In this document: positions 1 through 13,223 of the stretch, piece by piece
Layout of the letters: every line of letters starts with the position of its first letter
Position numbering within the stretch: position 1 is the stretch's first letter
Assembly: GCA_947561585.1 (NCBI GenBank)
Contig: CANNZV010000846.1
Span: 1-64,000, forward strand
Direction of reading: 5' to 3'
DNA length: 64,000 bases
Origin: Caprella mutica
Taxonomy: Eukaryota; Arthropoda; Malacostraca; Amphipoda; Caprellidae
Made by a program: the position numbers and the translations under genes
Notes under the pieces: model-generated
Databases searched by the model: none
Told to the model about the DNA's origin: nothing
What the model saw: only the letters and a program-made list of their open reading frames with translations

Positions 1-590
1 GGATTTGTTATTGTTAAATGAGTATTAAAAAAGATTTCAGTGAAAAAAAAATTACAGATGAGAATAATTATCCAATTATTACTGCATTTAAATCATAGAT
101 AGGATTTTTATATTGAGGGAAAATTTTAGTTATGGCTTGATCATTTTTAGAACTTTTTTTTAAAACTCGTGAAAGATTAATAGTAATTATTGGATTTATA
201 TTATAGTTTCGTTAGAATAAATATTTATGAATTTGTCATATTTTAAGGTATAAAGATGATACAAAATTTCTTATATCAGAGTTATGTTGAATTTATCTAA
301 AAACTATTATAATGAAATTTAAAAGATAATAAAAAGATATTACACAGATTTTACAGGATAATTGAAACATTTTAAATTAATTATGAAGAATTTACTTTTT
401 CATATTTGCTATATTTGTAACCTGTAATTAGTCAAAGCTATTATATTTACAAGCCTATTCTGTAATTTTTAGTCATCTATAAGTTCTAATTCTCTACTAA
501 ATCATTTCTGTAAGTTTATCCTATACTTGGGGCTAAAAATTATATTAAAATTTACTCTCTGAAATCTAATTTCTTGCTAATCTTTTCCAG
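1..590. other. AT-rich non-coding flank or intron
   Basis: No open frame, RNA gene or repeat array is visible. The stretch ends in a 3' splice acceptor (TCTTTTCCAG at 581-590) for the following exon, so at least its right part is intron of the + strand gene. Confidence 0.6.
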
Positions 591-1607
591 ATGCTGTTCA
601 GCCAGTGGTCAGCGATGTACCATCAAGTCCATTGGTAGCTGGAGATGCTTCTAAAACATCAGGTAGTAGTGATCAAAGTTACACTTTTGATGAAACTAGG
701 CAATATGCAGAAAGTCGTGTGAACAGAAACTCTCCTTTAATGGAAGTTGCTGATGCGACCTTTGATGAAACACCAAAATCTAGATCTCAGTTCAGTTTTT
801 TCGATGATCAGGAAGGTGAATATGAGTTGTCTGAGAGTGGTACAGTTAGTGGAAGTTCCTCACCTAGTGTGAACACCAATGCTTTACCTAGTAATGAGGA
901 GGTTCTAAATGAAAAGAGGGACTTAACTGCCGCTGGTGATGGTTCAGATGCTTCCATAAATGAAATTGTTCCTATGATTGGTGATCTGAGTGAACCCTCT
1001 AACTTAGACCCTGTTGACCTGACTGATCCTATCCCAAACATTAACCAGGTCACGGATTCCAAGACAACTAACCAGATTATAATCCAACAACCCTTAGTTG
1101 ATCCCGATAACCTCATGATCCTACCTAGTACAGTCAATTCCCACTCACCCCACATCCCTGATATTATAGAATCCATTCCACTTGATGATGGTGGTTCTGG
1201 TCCACCTAAGTCTATTCTAGGAAGACTTCAAAGATCTGATATCATATACCGTCAAGTATCATCCGAAAACTTCAACAACCTCATACTGAACCAAAACATG
1301 ATTGACACTCATGGAAATTCCATCAATAGTTTTGATAAAGTAGATGGAGAAGAAGACATCAGAATTCATGGTGACTTCGTCATCGGTCCAATTTCTGGAG
1401 ACGTTATCCTGCCGCCCTCCAGAAAATTGAATTCCAACTCCTACATGTATCCTTCTGCTGGCTTTCCTAGTGATGATCTAACCGGTCAAATTTACTCAAC
1501 AAGTCCTATCATACGATCCCCCCTTGATCCCTATGGCGTCCTAGTTCCAAATCAACCCCAGATGATGCCCATTGATTCTTCCAACAACCTTATTGTCCTT
1601 CCCAAAG
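591..1607 (+). CDS. Long internal exon, Ser/Asp/Pro-rich; probable stem region of the GT31 gene
   Basis: The frame is open for 339 residues between an acceptor at 589-590 and a donor (AAAG|GTATTG) at 1608. Both boundaries are phase 1, so the exon is symmetrical and its first codon is completed by a base from an upstream exon outside the window. The protein is acidic and low in complexity (Ser, Asp, Pro, Asn) with no Cys, membrane segment or catalytic motif. It ends with the base G; joined to the next recognised exon (32928, starting AT in phase 1) this makes GAT, Asp. I infer it encodes part of the luminal stem of the glycosyltransferase encoded downstream. It could instead belong to an unrelated gene, because 31 kb separates the two. 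The open frame runs on to 1663, but that tail is intron. No Met is needed to start it. Confidence 0.6.
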
Positions 1608-2566
1608 GTATTGTGTTAATTATTACCATTGGTCAGCATCCGGAGCACAATTCTAACATTTAAGATAAATACTTAGGTTTTGGACTGGTTTCCAAGCATC
1701 TCTCCCTTGCCTCCCTATCCACCTATGAAAAATCGAATAAATTTCTATTCATTACTTGCATGCATCTTAAAATATATGAACATTCACAAATTATTATCTA
1801 TATAGATACTTATCTCCTTTGTAGATATTTATTCCAGATAAGGTAAGTAACTAACATGCCTGCACATGAAAAATAACTATTGTTCAATTGTATAATATTA
1901 ACCAAATGTGCCACCTTTAGATAGGTAAAATAATTATCTTACGTTGACGTGTATATTAGTCATGTATATTGACTAGATATACCAAACCTATCATTATAAT
2001 CTATATTCGAATGAATGTATTGCCAATTTTACCACCTACCCAATTAATATCTATCAACTAGGTATTATTTATTAATTGCATCACTGTTCTCTTTGAAAAA
2101 CTTCTTCTAATTTTGCAATGTGAAAATGATGTATGTTCTGAATAGTCAGACATGTTATCAGAAAGCACTAGAACGGAGACAATTGAGTAAATATTTGTTA
2201 GCTCAGCAAATATTTACACCTCTGTGCTTATTTTACACCTGATAAACCTATTACTGAACTTGGCTGAAACTACTAATAATGGTTTGCATTTATTCGACAT
2301 TTTTTCTGATATCCAAGAAACTTCATTAAAGTTCAATCAAATCAACTATATTTCCATTTTAATGTTCACAATAACATCAATTTTCTTTGATATGAAATGC
2401 TAATATTTTTAACTAAATTTCACTTGACACTATAAGTGACACTCTTCATATTCTATCTTCCTTTTCAAAAGCTTTTTAGATTACCTTTAGCCAGATGCCA
2501 AAAGTTTCTACAAGTTCTACATCGCTGTATATATTTAGACAGTGACCGTTACATTGTCACTTCAAC
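1608..2566. other. AT-rich intron sequence without visible features
   Basis: Begins at the donor of the preceding exon. No long open frame, array or inverted-repeat element is recognisable before the 29-bp minisatellite. Confidence 0.5.
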
Positions 2567-4740
2567 TGTTCTACCTAGGTAGCTAGTAGATAAACTTCTG
2601 CCTAGTTTCCCTGGGAGATGCACTTCTACCTAGTTAGGCTAGTTTACCTAGGTAGCTGCACTTCTACTTAGTTTACCTAGGTAGCTAAACTTCTATTTAG
2701 TTGATCTAGGTATCTAAACTTCTACCTCGTTTACCTAGGTAGCTAAATTTCTACCTCGTTTACCTAGGTAGCTGTACTCCTACCTAGTTTACTTAGGAGA
2801 TGAATGTCTACCTAGTTATGCTAGTTTACATAGGTAGCTTCACTTCTACTTAGTTTACCTAGGTAGCTTCACTTCTATTTAGTTTACCTAGGTAGCTCCA
2901 CTTCTACCTAGTTTACCTAGGTAGCTCCACTTCTACCTAGTTTACCTAGGTAGCTCCACTTCTACCTAGTTTACCTAGGTTGCTCCACTTCTACCTAGTT
3001 TACCTAGGTAGCTCCACTTCTACCTAGTTTACCTAGGTAGCTCCACTTCTACCTAGTTTACCTAGGTAGCTCCACTTTTACCTAGTTTAATTAGGTAGCT
3101 CCACTTTTTCCTAGTTTAATTAGGTAGCTCCACTTCTACCTAGTTTACCTAGGTTGTTCCACTTCTACCTAGTTTACCTAGGTTGCTCCACTTCTACCTA
3201 GTTTACCTAGGTTGCTCCACTTCTACCTAGTTTACCTAGGTTGCTCCACTTCTACCTAGTTTACCTAGGTAGCTAAACTTCTATTTAGTTGATCTAGGTA
3301 TCTAAACTTCTACCTCGTTTACCTAGGTAGCTAAATTTCTACCTCGTTTACCTAGGTAGCTGTACTCCTACCTAGTTTACTTAGGAGATGAATGTCTACC
3401 TAGTTATGCTAGTTTACATAGGTAGCTTCACTTCTACTTAGTTTACCTAGGTAGCTTCACTTCTATTTAGTTTACCTAGGTAGCTCCACTTCTACCTAGT
3501 TTACCTAGGTAGCTCCACTTCTACCTAGTTTACCTAGGTTGCTCCACTTCTACCTAGTTTACCTAGGTAGCTCCACTTCTACCTAGTTTACCTAGGTAGC
3601 TCCACTTCTACCTAGTTTACCTAGGTAGCTCCACTTTTACCTAGTTTAATTAGGTAGCTCCACTTTTTCCTAGTTTAATTAGGTAGCTCCACTTCTACCT
3701 AGTTTACCTAGGTTGTTCCACTTCTACCTAGTTTACCTAGGTTGCTCCACTTCTACCTAGTTTACCTAGGTTGCTCCACTTCTACCTAGTTTACCTAGGT
3801 TGCTCCACTTCTACCTAGTTTACCTAGGTTGCTCCACTTCTACCTAGTTTACCTAGGTAGCTCCACTTTTACCTAGTTTACCTAGGTAGCTCCACTTCTA
3901 CCTAGTTTACCTAGGTTGTTCCACTTCTACCTAGTTTACCTAGGTTGCTCCACTTCTACCTAGTTTACCTAGGTTGCTCCACTTCTACCTAGTTTACCTA
4001 GGTTGCTCCACTTCTACCTAGTTTACCTAGGTAGCTAAACTTCTATTTAGTTGATCTAGGTATCTAAACTTCTACCTCGTTTACCTAGGTAGCTAAATTT
4101 CTACCTCGTTTACCTAGGTAGCTGTACTCCTACCTAGTTTACTTAGGAGATGAATGTCTACCTAGTTATGCTAGTTTACATAGGTAGCTTCACTTCTACT
4201 TAGTTTACCTAGGTAGCTTCACTTCTATTTAGTTTACCTAGGTAGCTCCACTTCTACCTAGTTTACCTAGGTAGCTCCACTTCTACCTAGTTTACCTAGG
4301 TTGCTCCACTTCTACCTAGTTTACCTAGGTAGCTCCACTTCTACCTAGTTTACCTAGGTAGCTCCACTTCTACCTAGTTTACCTAGGTAGCTCCACTTTT
4401 ACCTAGTTTAATTAGGTAGCTCCACTTTTTCCTAGTTTAATTAGGTAGCTCCACTTCTACCTAGTTTACCTAGGTAGCTCCACTTCTACCTAGTTTACCT
4501 AGGTTGCTCCACTTCTACCTAGTTTACCTAGGTTGCTCCACTTCTACCTAGTTTACCTAGGTTGCTCCACTTCTACCTAGTTTACCTAGGTTGCTCCACT
4601 TCTACCTAGTTTACCTAGGTAGCTCCACTTTTACCTAGTTTACCTAGGTAGCTCCACTTTTACCTAGTTTACCTAGGTAGCTCCACTTTTACCTAGTTTT
4701 CCTAGGTAGCTCCACTTCTACCTAGTATACCTAGGTAGCT
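2567..4740. repeat. 29-bp minisatellite with higher-order repeats and a hairpin in each unit
   Basis: About 75 tandem units of 29 bp. Most units hold arms CTACCTAG and CTAGGTAG around a 5-nt loop, and the palindrome ACCTAGGT. A distinctive block of variant units (beginning GTAGCTAAACTTCTATTTAG) occurs at 2681, 3269 and 4031. The spacings are 588 and 762 bp; they differ by 174 bp, exactly six 29-bp units. The array therefore has a higher-order structure made by duplicating blocks of about 20 to 26 units. It lies in the putative long intron of the GT31 gene. Confidence 0.95.
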
Positions 4741-7700
4741 GCTCTCTATCTGTTGTTTGTGAATGAGTTCTAATAATAGACAGTGACGAGAGTATGCAGT
4801 TACTCATTTTGATGCCTAGTTTGCAACTATAATACCTAGTTTGCTTGGTGCAGTCAACACCAATAGAAATAACTAGATAATTAACAAGTTTGAAATAATT
4901 GCCTTATTTCCACATCTGTGTCCCACTTTTGATTTCACTTCAATTATTTTCTTTTATAATGATAATTGGCTCATGCTTAAGTGAATAATTGGTGTTTGCA
5001 ATTCTCGCTAGCTAGTAGGTTATAGCAAATTTATCGACTGTTAATCTTTATATAATAAATACTACATTGATTATACATTTACTACTTCATTAACGTCTTT
5101 ATTATCTTGGCAAAAGAAAGCTTTTTTTAGATAACTGAAGGTTCAATCAATGTTTTAAATAGTTCCTATGCAGTAATGAAATATTCATCAATTGGTTTCT
5201 TTATTTTAATTTGCCTGTAATATTGTATATAAACAACGTACTCAACCCTTCGACGCTGCTGTTTATTTAGGTTTTTATTTCACATTTCTAGTATGGTTTC
5301 TTGTCCTATATTACTAGTTTTAACAGTTTACTGACAGATTATTTGGTTTCAGCTAAAAAAAGAAGCTTTTCCAATTCATCCTTTGATGAATATTGAATTT
5401 TCAATTCTATGCTATTCATTTCTAGTTAATTTTATTACTTAATCGCCCTCCAAAGTCTGATGCTAGGTTTCTAAATAGTTTCTTTCTTAGCTACCTCCAT
5501 TCCACACTACCCTCATAAGAAACAATAGATCTAGATTAATATCTCTTTTTTTTTAATCACATGATGGACACATAGAATGTACTTCGTAACCCGTTAGAAA
5601 TACTTGCCTGCCTCTAGGCAACAAACATTCTAATCGAAGCCAAACTTGCTACCTAGCTATTACGTATGACAACCAGATGTATGAACCTATTGACCACTAG
5701 GTAGCGCCTGAAACTTTCAGGAGAAAGCAATACTAACTGTTTAATATACTGAAAATGTAGATCGTCTTGCTGAACGATTACTAAAATGGATGCCTGTCCT
5801 TATTTTTAAAGTTAAACTTTTGTGGGCGTTCCTGCAAGGATCCAACGAAAGTTATCTGCACTGGTTGACCATATATGCATCATCCGGTTGAAATTACACT
5901 TTCCTCAAACAGGTTTCAATGTGTTTCTGTTCTGTAATAAGCAGATGTAGACTTCTTACAATGTGCAATTTTACATGCAATAGAAGTGTACCTGAACGAG
6001 AAAATATCTTATTTATAAAAAATAAGAAACTAGCACTCGCTACTTACTTAGACCAGGATGTGAATTGAACACTCGGCGATGGTGACGCAATCTTACATAA
6101 GAACGGTCTCTATTTTGTAGTTTTGTGAGAATATATGTATTTCAAAATTAATTTCTGCTCGACAAATTAGAGGAGCTGAGTAACGTTAATTTAATTTGAT
6201 AATTACATGCGTGCCGAATGCTTGTTCTCCTGGATCATGATAACTTGCAAAATAAAAAACCTGAAACTATGACGCCATTATGTGTTGCATTCGTTCATAT
6301 ACAGGTTATCTTATAATGTTGACTAGTTATTGAATATATTCAGTAGTATGTTTTTTCATATTGATCATTCCTTACTTAATAAAACAATGAAATGCCATAG
6401 TATTTCATTTTGTCGTAATTGTCGCATTTTTTTATACAAGATTAACTTTTCAGTATACGAAAAAAGTCTCTAGGTTCAAGCTACCAGTACTCAAGGTCTT
6501 TTAGTACCCAATACACATCTTCTTAGGGTCAATATAAGTCTATAACCAGTTAGCTTCTAGTTGCGTTCATCCCTTATGTCATCCTGTCTCAATTCCGGTT
6601 AGGCAACATGTCCGCTATCTCGATGTTAGATTTCTCTGACTCAGTAGGTAACTAAATATACCGATGATAGGACACCTAGCGGATACAAAAACCAACCAAG
6701 GATATGTCGAGTCATAAAATGAGAAGATTGGGTTGATAGGATTGGATAATTTGTAATTCTGTAATTTTGTGGTTAATTTTCAGTTCCAGGAAATGTTTCA
6801 GTGTAGCTAATTTATATTTTTTATTTTTTGGTCGATGATATTTTCCAGAATACAGTTATTAAAGGTGACAGTGATTCCGATACTGTTTTACTGTTTTGTC
6901 AATATTTAATGTCAATCAAATTATATTGTATTTACTCCCTGTTTTTTTTTTCATGAATATTTTTCATAGACTAAATTTAGTTTCTAAATCGGCCGCCCGT
7001 AAACTAACTATTTTAAATCTTAACTGTTTTAGTTTTTATTTGTTCCACTTCCAGTTTATCTTTTTCATCTAAGTCTCTTGTATTATTCCGATTGAACTAA
7101 AATTTAGTCAATATACTGCTAGGTAGCTACTGTTGAACGGCCATTTTGAAAAATCTGGTAAAGTGTTCGTGGAGATAATACTCGCATCCAAGATTTTTAT
7201 TTAATTACTGTCTGAGTCAGACGATTCATAGTAAGGTATATGGAAGTACGTCACTTCCTACCTATGTGTTCTAGACACTAGGAATGTATTTTAACTAACC
7301 AATGTCCAGATGACCTGGATTAGCTGACCTTCGTTGGGAATGCCAGGGTCCATAGTAATTCAGGGGCCTTAAATGTTGTTCTCCTGTATGCTTAGAAATT
7401 CTGCCAATTTTACCTATAGAATATATCTATTGTTTGCTAATATTTATAATGATTTTTAATCATTCAGTTGTATTATAAAATTTATCATCACTTGTACCTA
7501 GAATAGGTATATAGTTATTTATATTTCAAACTTTTTTATTGAGAAATTCATTTTGTAGATTTTTAAAGTCTAGAAATATATCAAATAATAATTCCAAATA
7601 TCATCTGTGGATTGATATTAAATAGTAATCAATTAAAAAACTTCCGTGGACCGTAAATAAATATTAAATAATTTCTAGTTCAAACCTAAGATTAAAGATA

Positions 7701-8127
7701 ATTTAAAAATTAATTCGTATATTAATAATTTCAATAACTATTAAATCTGAATAATACAAACTACTGATTTTTACATTAACAGCTAATTTTTGATACTGTT
7801 GAAGTAGTTCACTGTCAAGGATTTCAAAATAGATACTGTAGGTCAGGTACCATCACGTGTATGAACTATAGTGTACTATCAGTTACAAAATGAAGTTGCT
7901 GTAGCCACTGTGCAAGTACGAAATAGTCTTTTCTTTAATTTTTTAAAGGCGTGGCTATATGAATGTTCTCAATATCCTACATTTTTCCTGTACAGCTATG
8001 TATGTACATGACTTCTCACTGACTTACCTTGCACTCTTTATTCTGTTCTGGATTGTTGCTTGGAGAGAGTTATTCTATTTTCATTTATTCTTATTCTCTT
8101 ATTACTCTATTCTGACTCGTGCAGAAT
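4741..8127. other. AT-rich single-copy-looking non-coding sequence
   Basis: I see no supported exon, RNA gene or array in this 3.4-kb stretch. Short open frames lack splice-site or codon support. Confidence 0.5.
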
Positions 8128-8190
8128 ACGTAGGGGAAGTTACTAGTTATCGAACGGTTCCACATTTTCGATCATTAAATTTTTTTTAAT
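8128..8190. mobile_element. Solo end of the GGGTAAG-family MITE
   Basis: Contains the family terminal sequence (GTTATCGAACGGTTCCACAT followed by TTTCGATCAT) but no matching opposite end within 300 bp. Probably a truncated copy. Confidence 0.6.
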
Positions 8191-8675
8191 TAATAATTAT
8201 TTACCTTTTTATTTTATAATTTGTTATCAATGATAATTAATATATTAGATAATTATTTTAATGATATTATATTAGATATTTAATATATAATTAGTTTCTT
8301 TATCAGAAGATCACAGCTGATAGTTCAACTTTTATGTAATTTGTTTATTTAGATTATACAGCATTTTATAGTGCTAATATTACTTTTTGGGGATTTTCCA
8401 AATTGTTGTACACTCTATAAACGTAGTCATTGTATTGTGTTTGGTTGGGGTAAATACTCTATTATTGGTCAAAGACTTCGTTGTCATTTTTCATAAATAT
8501 GTCCAAATATAGTCATTGCTATTTAATAAAAAATAAAAATGGAAAATATATTTAAGCTAAAACCAGTATAGAATGCAATAGGATAATTTACCCTATTTAC
8601 AGTATACATTTACAGTATATACAATGTAAATTGTATATACTTTTGCTAAATCTTGAATATTGTTTAAATTGCATC

Positions 8676-8836
8676 CACCTTTTCTGCATCCATGAGCTTC
8701 GTCACTGACTGGTAGTAAGTGACTTTGTTCATGGAGCCACTTTCCTTTCTGACTGCTTCTTCCAGTCCCTTGTACTCAATTTCCTTTCGACGTCAGCAAT
8801 AGATAATAGTTTAAGCAAATGTTAAACCCCCAGTAA
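8676..8836 (-). mobile_element. SINE-like dispersed repeat (fragment)
   Basis: Reverse-orientation copy of the repeat best seen at 46326-46690. Shared blocks include TGACTTTGTTCATGGAGCCA, CTTCTTCCAGTCCCTTGTA and TTCCTTTTGACGTCAGCAAT. No open frame. Confidence 0.65.
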
Positions 8837-9079
8837 TAAAATAAGGTAGCCTTATAGAAAATTAAGTGTATATTGTAATGCCCCATCATCATTTTTGTTC
8901 AAGTGAATGAGTCAAGACTCAATAAAGGTCAAAGTTTGACCTCTTTCAGTTTGACCTCTTGCTTGACCTCTTCTGACCGTGCAAAGGTTGCCCCACTTCC
9001 AGACGAGTTCCAGAATCTATTGCATGTATACCATTTACTACTGGCATGTCATGTACTGCAAACTGATAGCTATCTTTTG

Positions 9080-9135
9080 TAGCTAGGGTCAGTTTCCAGT
9101 TATCGTGTGATTCCACTATTTCGATCATTGGGGAA
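9080..9135. mobile_element. Solo, diverged MITE end (GGGTAAG family)
   Basis: Starts GCTAGGGTCAGTTTCCAGTT and continues with a recognisable TTCCACTATTTCGATCATTG. No partner end nearby. Confidence 0.45.
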
Positions 9136-9539
9136 TAAATGTACAATTATAATATCTAAATCCTCCCTCCCTCCTATTTTTTTCAGATAAGATATCATTT
9201 CATTTAAGAGTGTTTTTGGTATTTTCATAAATGTCCTCAAATTCAATACTTTATATTTAAGTATATATAATATTTATTTGTTTATTATTCTATTTCCTGA
9301 ATGGAGAAAATAATATTAAACCCACACTAATATTTTATTTTCACCCAAACCTTTTTTATAGATATTTATTTTTCTAGTTTTATTTTAGTTATTTTTTTAA
9401 TGTCGCAGGCGTTATCGTTACTCCGTTTAGCGTTATCTAAATTACCATACAATTTAGACGGTAATTTTAGTAAAAGTTATTCGATTTCCAAGGTGAAATA
9501 TAATGTTTGGATACCATTAAACTTTGATATAAAAAAAGG

Positions 9540-9710
9540 ATACGTTCTGAGTTATCGAACAGTTCTACATTATCGATCATATGAGAAAAAAGTATACAAT
9601 GATTTTTATATAACTTGGTATCATGGATACCATTTAAAATAAAATAAAAAAACATTTTTTATGCTCGATCGAAAATGTAGATCCGTCCGATAACTCGAAA
9701 CGAACCCTTC
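9540..9710. mobile_element. GGGTAAG-family MITE
   Basis: Imperfect inverted repeat about 170 bp long. The left arm has GAGTTATCGAACAGTTCTAC and the right arm GTAGATCCGTCCGATAACTC. The centre carries TGGTATCATGGATACCA, part of the palindromic core shared by many copies. Confidence 0.8.
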
Positions 9711-9788
9711 AAGTATTTTCAGGAAACAAATATTATGGGTAATTTAAATTATTTAATGTATATTTATTATAGTTTTTTTTTCAGTAAT

Positions 9789-10256
9789 TAATGGTTAATT
9801 CGGGGGCAGGGGGTCTGATTATCAGACTAGGGGTTTTAAACATTATTGCCGATCCCCCCCTCATTGTCCCGAGGCTACCCTTAGGTAGGCCTTCTTTTTG
9901 TTATATTGTAGGTCTTAGGTTTTGTTTAGTTTGGCGCTCTTTTTCTTCAGCTTCCCTTTGTATCTCTCCTCAAATTCTTCTTCTTATTTCCTCTTCCTTC
10001 TGCCTTGCTATATCCATGGATAAGCAGACTGACTGTGTAGGTCTCTTATCCATGGGTGTCTATTCTTGCCATCCATGCGCTGGGTCGACACGGTTACCTG
10101 TGGTAGCCGAGTAGTCGACCTAGTGCATGGAGCGTACTTTCACTGTCCCCTCTTCTAAGAAGGCCTTCTTCTCTTCATGTCTCTTTGGATCACCTCGTAG
10201 TGGATAGGGACAACTTTTAAACCTTGAATATAATAATAATAAATAATGGTTAATTC
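9789..10256 (+). mobile_element. Retroposon insertion (LINE 3' fragment or SINE) with 13-bp target duplication
   Basis: The 442-bp body at 9802-10243 is flanked by perfect 13-bp direct repeats TAATGGTTAATTC (9789-9801 and 10244-10256). It ends on the right in a TAA-rich tail (ATAATAATAATAA), which together with the target duplication indicates target-primed reverse transcription. Its GC content is visibly higher than that of its surroundings. I see no reverse transcriptase motif, so it is a 5'-truncated LINE 3' end or a SINE. The 107-codon open frame inside has no recognisable domain. Confidence 0.8.
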
Positions 10257-10878
10257 TCGTAGTTGACCATGTGAAAAATTGTTACCCACAATGATTTCCT
10301 ATCTAAAAAAGGTAGCTAAAATTTACTCACTCATGTCTTTTCTCTATCCTTCCTACTATAAAGCAATTAGCCACTCATTAGCTATGTTGTCGGTAATGCT
10401 GACCGTGACATTGCTTTGTAATTACCCCATGAAAACAAATAATAGGCAAGTTTTTACCATACCAATGCTATTGAAGATGAAGGTAATTATACCATATACT
10501 CCTGTAATTTAAATGATGGCTAACTGAATGTTTTGATTTATTACAATTAATGTCAATATTTTGAAATAAAGTTATTAATTTGGTAAAAAATAAATCCATA
10601 AATTCATTTTTTTTATTTCTATAATTAACGAATTTTTTTATAAATTTTATTTAATATCATTGTACCCACTTATTTTAACTACAATATATAAATTTTACTG
10701 TGGTTAAATTTCGTATAGGAACATTTTTACTTAATTTTTATAATTATACTGTAAATTTTTTATCCGATTTTACATTCATAGAATGGTGTACCAATCCGTA
10801 ACTGACTGAACAGTTGAAGGTAATTTTTTCTATATCCAAATACTTACATATATCTTAAACAAATCTATTGTTTAAAAA
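10257..10878. other. AT-rich non-coding sequence
   Basis: Nothing recognisable between the retroposon and the 32-bp array. A 77-codon frame at 10279-10512 has no supporting signals. Confidence 0.5.
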
Positions 10879-12394
10879 CAGTGTAAAACACTGTTATTGT
10901 TTGACAGAGAGAGTGTAAAACACTGTTATTGTTTGACAGAGAGAGTGTAAAACACTGTTATTTTTTGACAGAGAGAGCGTAAAACACTGTTATTGTTTGA
11001 CAGAGAGAGTGTAAAACACTGTTATTGTTTGACAGAGAGAGTGTAAAACACTGTTATTGTTTGACAGAGAGAGTGTAAAACACTGTTATTGTTTGACAGA
11101 GAGAGTGTAAAACACTGTTATTGTTTGACAGAGAGAGTGTAAAACACTGTTATTGTTTGACAGAGAGAGTGTAAAACACTGTTATTGTTTGACAGAGAGA
11201 GTGTAAAACACTGTTATTGTTCGACAGAGAGTGTAAAACACTGTTATTGTTCGACAGAGAGAGTGTAAAACACTGTTATTGTTCGACAGAGAGAGTGTAA
11301 AACACTGTTATTGTTCGACAGAGAGTGTAAAACACTGTTATTGTTCGACAGAGAGAGTGTAAAACACTGTTATTGTTTGACAGAGAGAGTGTAAAACACT
11401 GTTATTGTTTGACAGAGAGAGTGTAAAACACTGTTATTGTTTGACAGAGAGAGTGTAAAACACTGTTATTGTTTGACAGAGAGAGTGTAAAACACTGTTA
11501 TTGTTCGACAGAGAGAGTGTAAAACACTGTTATTGTTCGACAGAGAGAGTGTAAAACACTGTTATTGTTCGACAGAGAGAGTGTAAAACACTGTTATTGT
11601 TTGACAGAGAGAGTGTAAAACACTGTTATTGTTTGACAGAGAGAGTGTAAAACACTGTTATTGTTCGACAGAGAGAGTGTAAAACACTGTTATTGTTCGA
11701 CAGAGAGAGTGTAAAACACTGTTATTGTTCGACAGAGAGAGTGTAAAACACTGTTATTGTTCGACAGAGAGAGTGTAAAACACTGTTATTGTTTGACAGA
11801 GAGAGTGTAAAACACTGTTATTGTTTGACAGAGAGAGTGTAAAACACTGTTATTGTTTGACAGAGAGAGTGTAAAACACTGTTATTGTTTGACAGAGAGA
11901 GTGTAAAACACTGTTATTGTTTGACAGAGAGAGTGTAAAACACTGTTATTGTTCGACAGAGAGAGTGTAAAACACTGTTATTGTTTGACAGAGAGAGTGT
12001 AAAACACTGTTATTGTTTGACAGAGAGAGTGTAAAACACTGTTATTGTTTGACAGAGAGAGTGTAAAACACTGTTATTGTTCGACAGAGAGAGTGTAAAA
12101 CACTGTTATTGTTTGACAGAGAGAGTGTAAAACACTGTTATTGTTTGACAGAGAGAGTGTAAAACACTGTTATTGTTTGACAGAGAGAGTGTAAAACACT
12201 GTTATTGTTCGACAGAGAGAGTGTAAAACACTGTTATTGTTTGACAGAGAGAGTGTAAAACACTGTTATTGTTCGACAGAGAGAGTGTAAAACACTGTTA
12301 TTGTTTGACAGAGAGAGTGTAAAACACTGTTATTGTTCGACAGAGAGAGTGTAAGACACTGTTATTGTTTGACAGAGAGAGTGTAAAACACTGT
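10879..12394. repeat. 32-bp minisatellite with T/C-typed units
   Basis: About 47 tandem units of 32 bp containing GTGTAAAACACTGTTATTG and GACAGAGAG. Nearly all variation is one site (GTTTGAC versus GTTCGAC), plus two 30-bp units lacking one AG (near 11220 and 11315). GTGTAAAACAC is a small dyad. The T and C types form runs at the left and alternate singly at the right, which records duplication history. Confidence 0.95.
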
Positions 12395-12917
12395 TTTCGA
12401 TGGTGTTTTCACAAGTTGATCTCTAGTCAGATCAGTCAGCTGTTACCATGGTAACGTTTCTCCCCTAACATTCAGTCTGGTGTATTGATGTTCTCATACT
12501 TATTTACACTCTAAGATGTAAGTGCAATGGATGCTCTATGTTACTTGAACTTGGATATAATGGAAATTGTGTGCTGATTTTTAGGTCAACTGGAATTTGT
12601 ATGAATGCAGTTTTGATTTTTTTTTTGCGTTTTCCAATTTTTTTTAATGCAGTAATTTTTGTATTTTCAATCCACGTAAAATTGTACTTACTATGGTGAC
12701 GCATTCGAAAATAATTTTTAAAGACACAGTATATACGAATACATTAATTTAAAGTCTTAATACACAGATAGCCTAAAGATTTAAAAACATAACTATTCAA
12801 TGTAATGATTAGCAATTACTTCAAATGGTAAATTACTTATTATGCTTGAGAAGCTACTTAAAGCACGCATGTTAAATACATCCTTGAGTGTCAAAGCAAT
12901 TTTCTTGAACAGTTTAT
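12395..12917. other. AT-rich non-coding sequence
   Basis: No exon, array or element recognised; contains short T-runs only. Confidence 0.5.
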
Positions 12918-13223
12918 AACGCTTTGTTAACGCTACTTGCAGTTTTAGAGGATAGCGCTAGGGTTATGCTCTTCAACTACGAGGTCTTAGATTTTGTGTT
13001 AGGTAGACTCGTAGGCTTCATTTACTATCACCTCTTCATTTTCCTCTTCCATCCGTGGGTGCAGCCACCGGTGCTTGTGTCTCTTTCCGTCACAATCCTT
13101 GGTAAGTGACTGCATTCACGGAGTAGCTTTTCTGCATCCATGAGCTTGTCAAAATAATTTGATTTCCTTTTGACGTCAGCGATATGGCCTTTGGTTCCGA
13201 TGCAGACGTTAACCCCCTACTAA
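12918..13223 (-). mobile_element. SINE-like dispersed repeat, near full length
   Basis: Reverse complement of the copy at 46326-46690 over most of its length, from the GGGGTTAACGTCTG-type end (right side here) to the AGTAGCGTTAAC-type end (left side here). It lacks a block near the middle. No protein signature. Confidence 0.75.

Noticed and set aside
808..1176. 122-codon frame on the minus strand
   Set aside because: Shadow of the + strand exon 591-1607, which has matching splice sites and phases.
2567..4740. CRISPR array
   Set aside because: Repeats are contiguous with no unique spacers and the sequence is eukaryotic. The same applies to every other array here.
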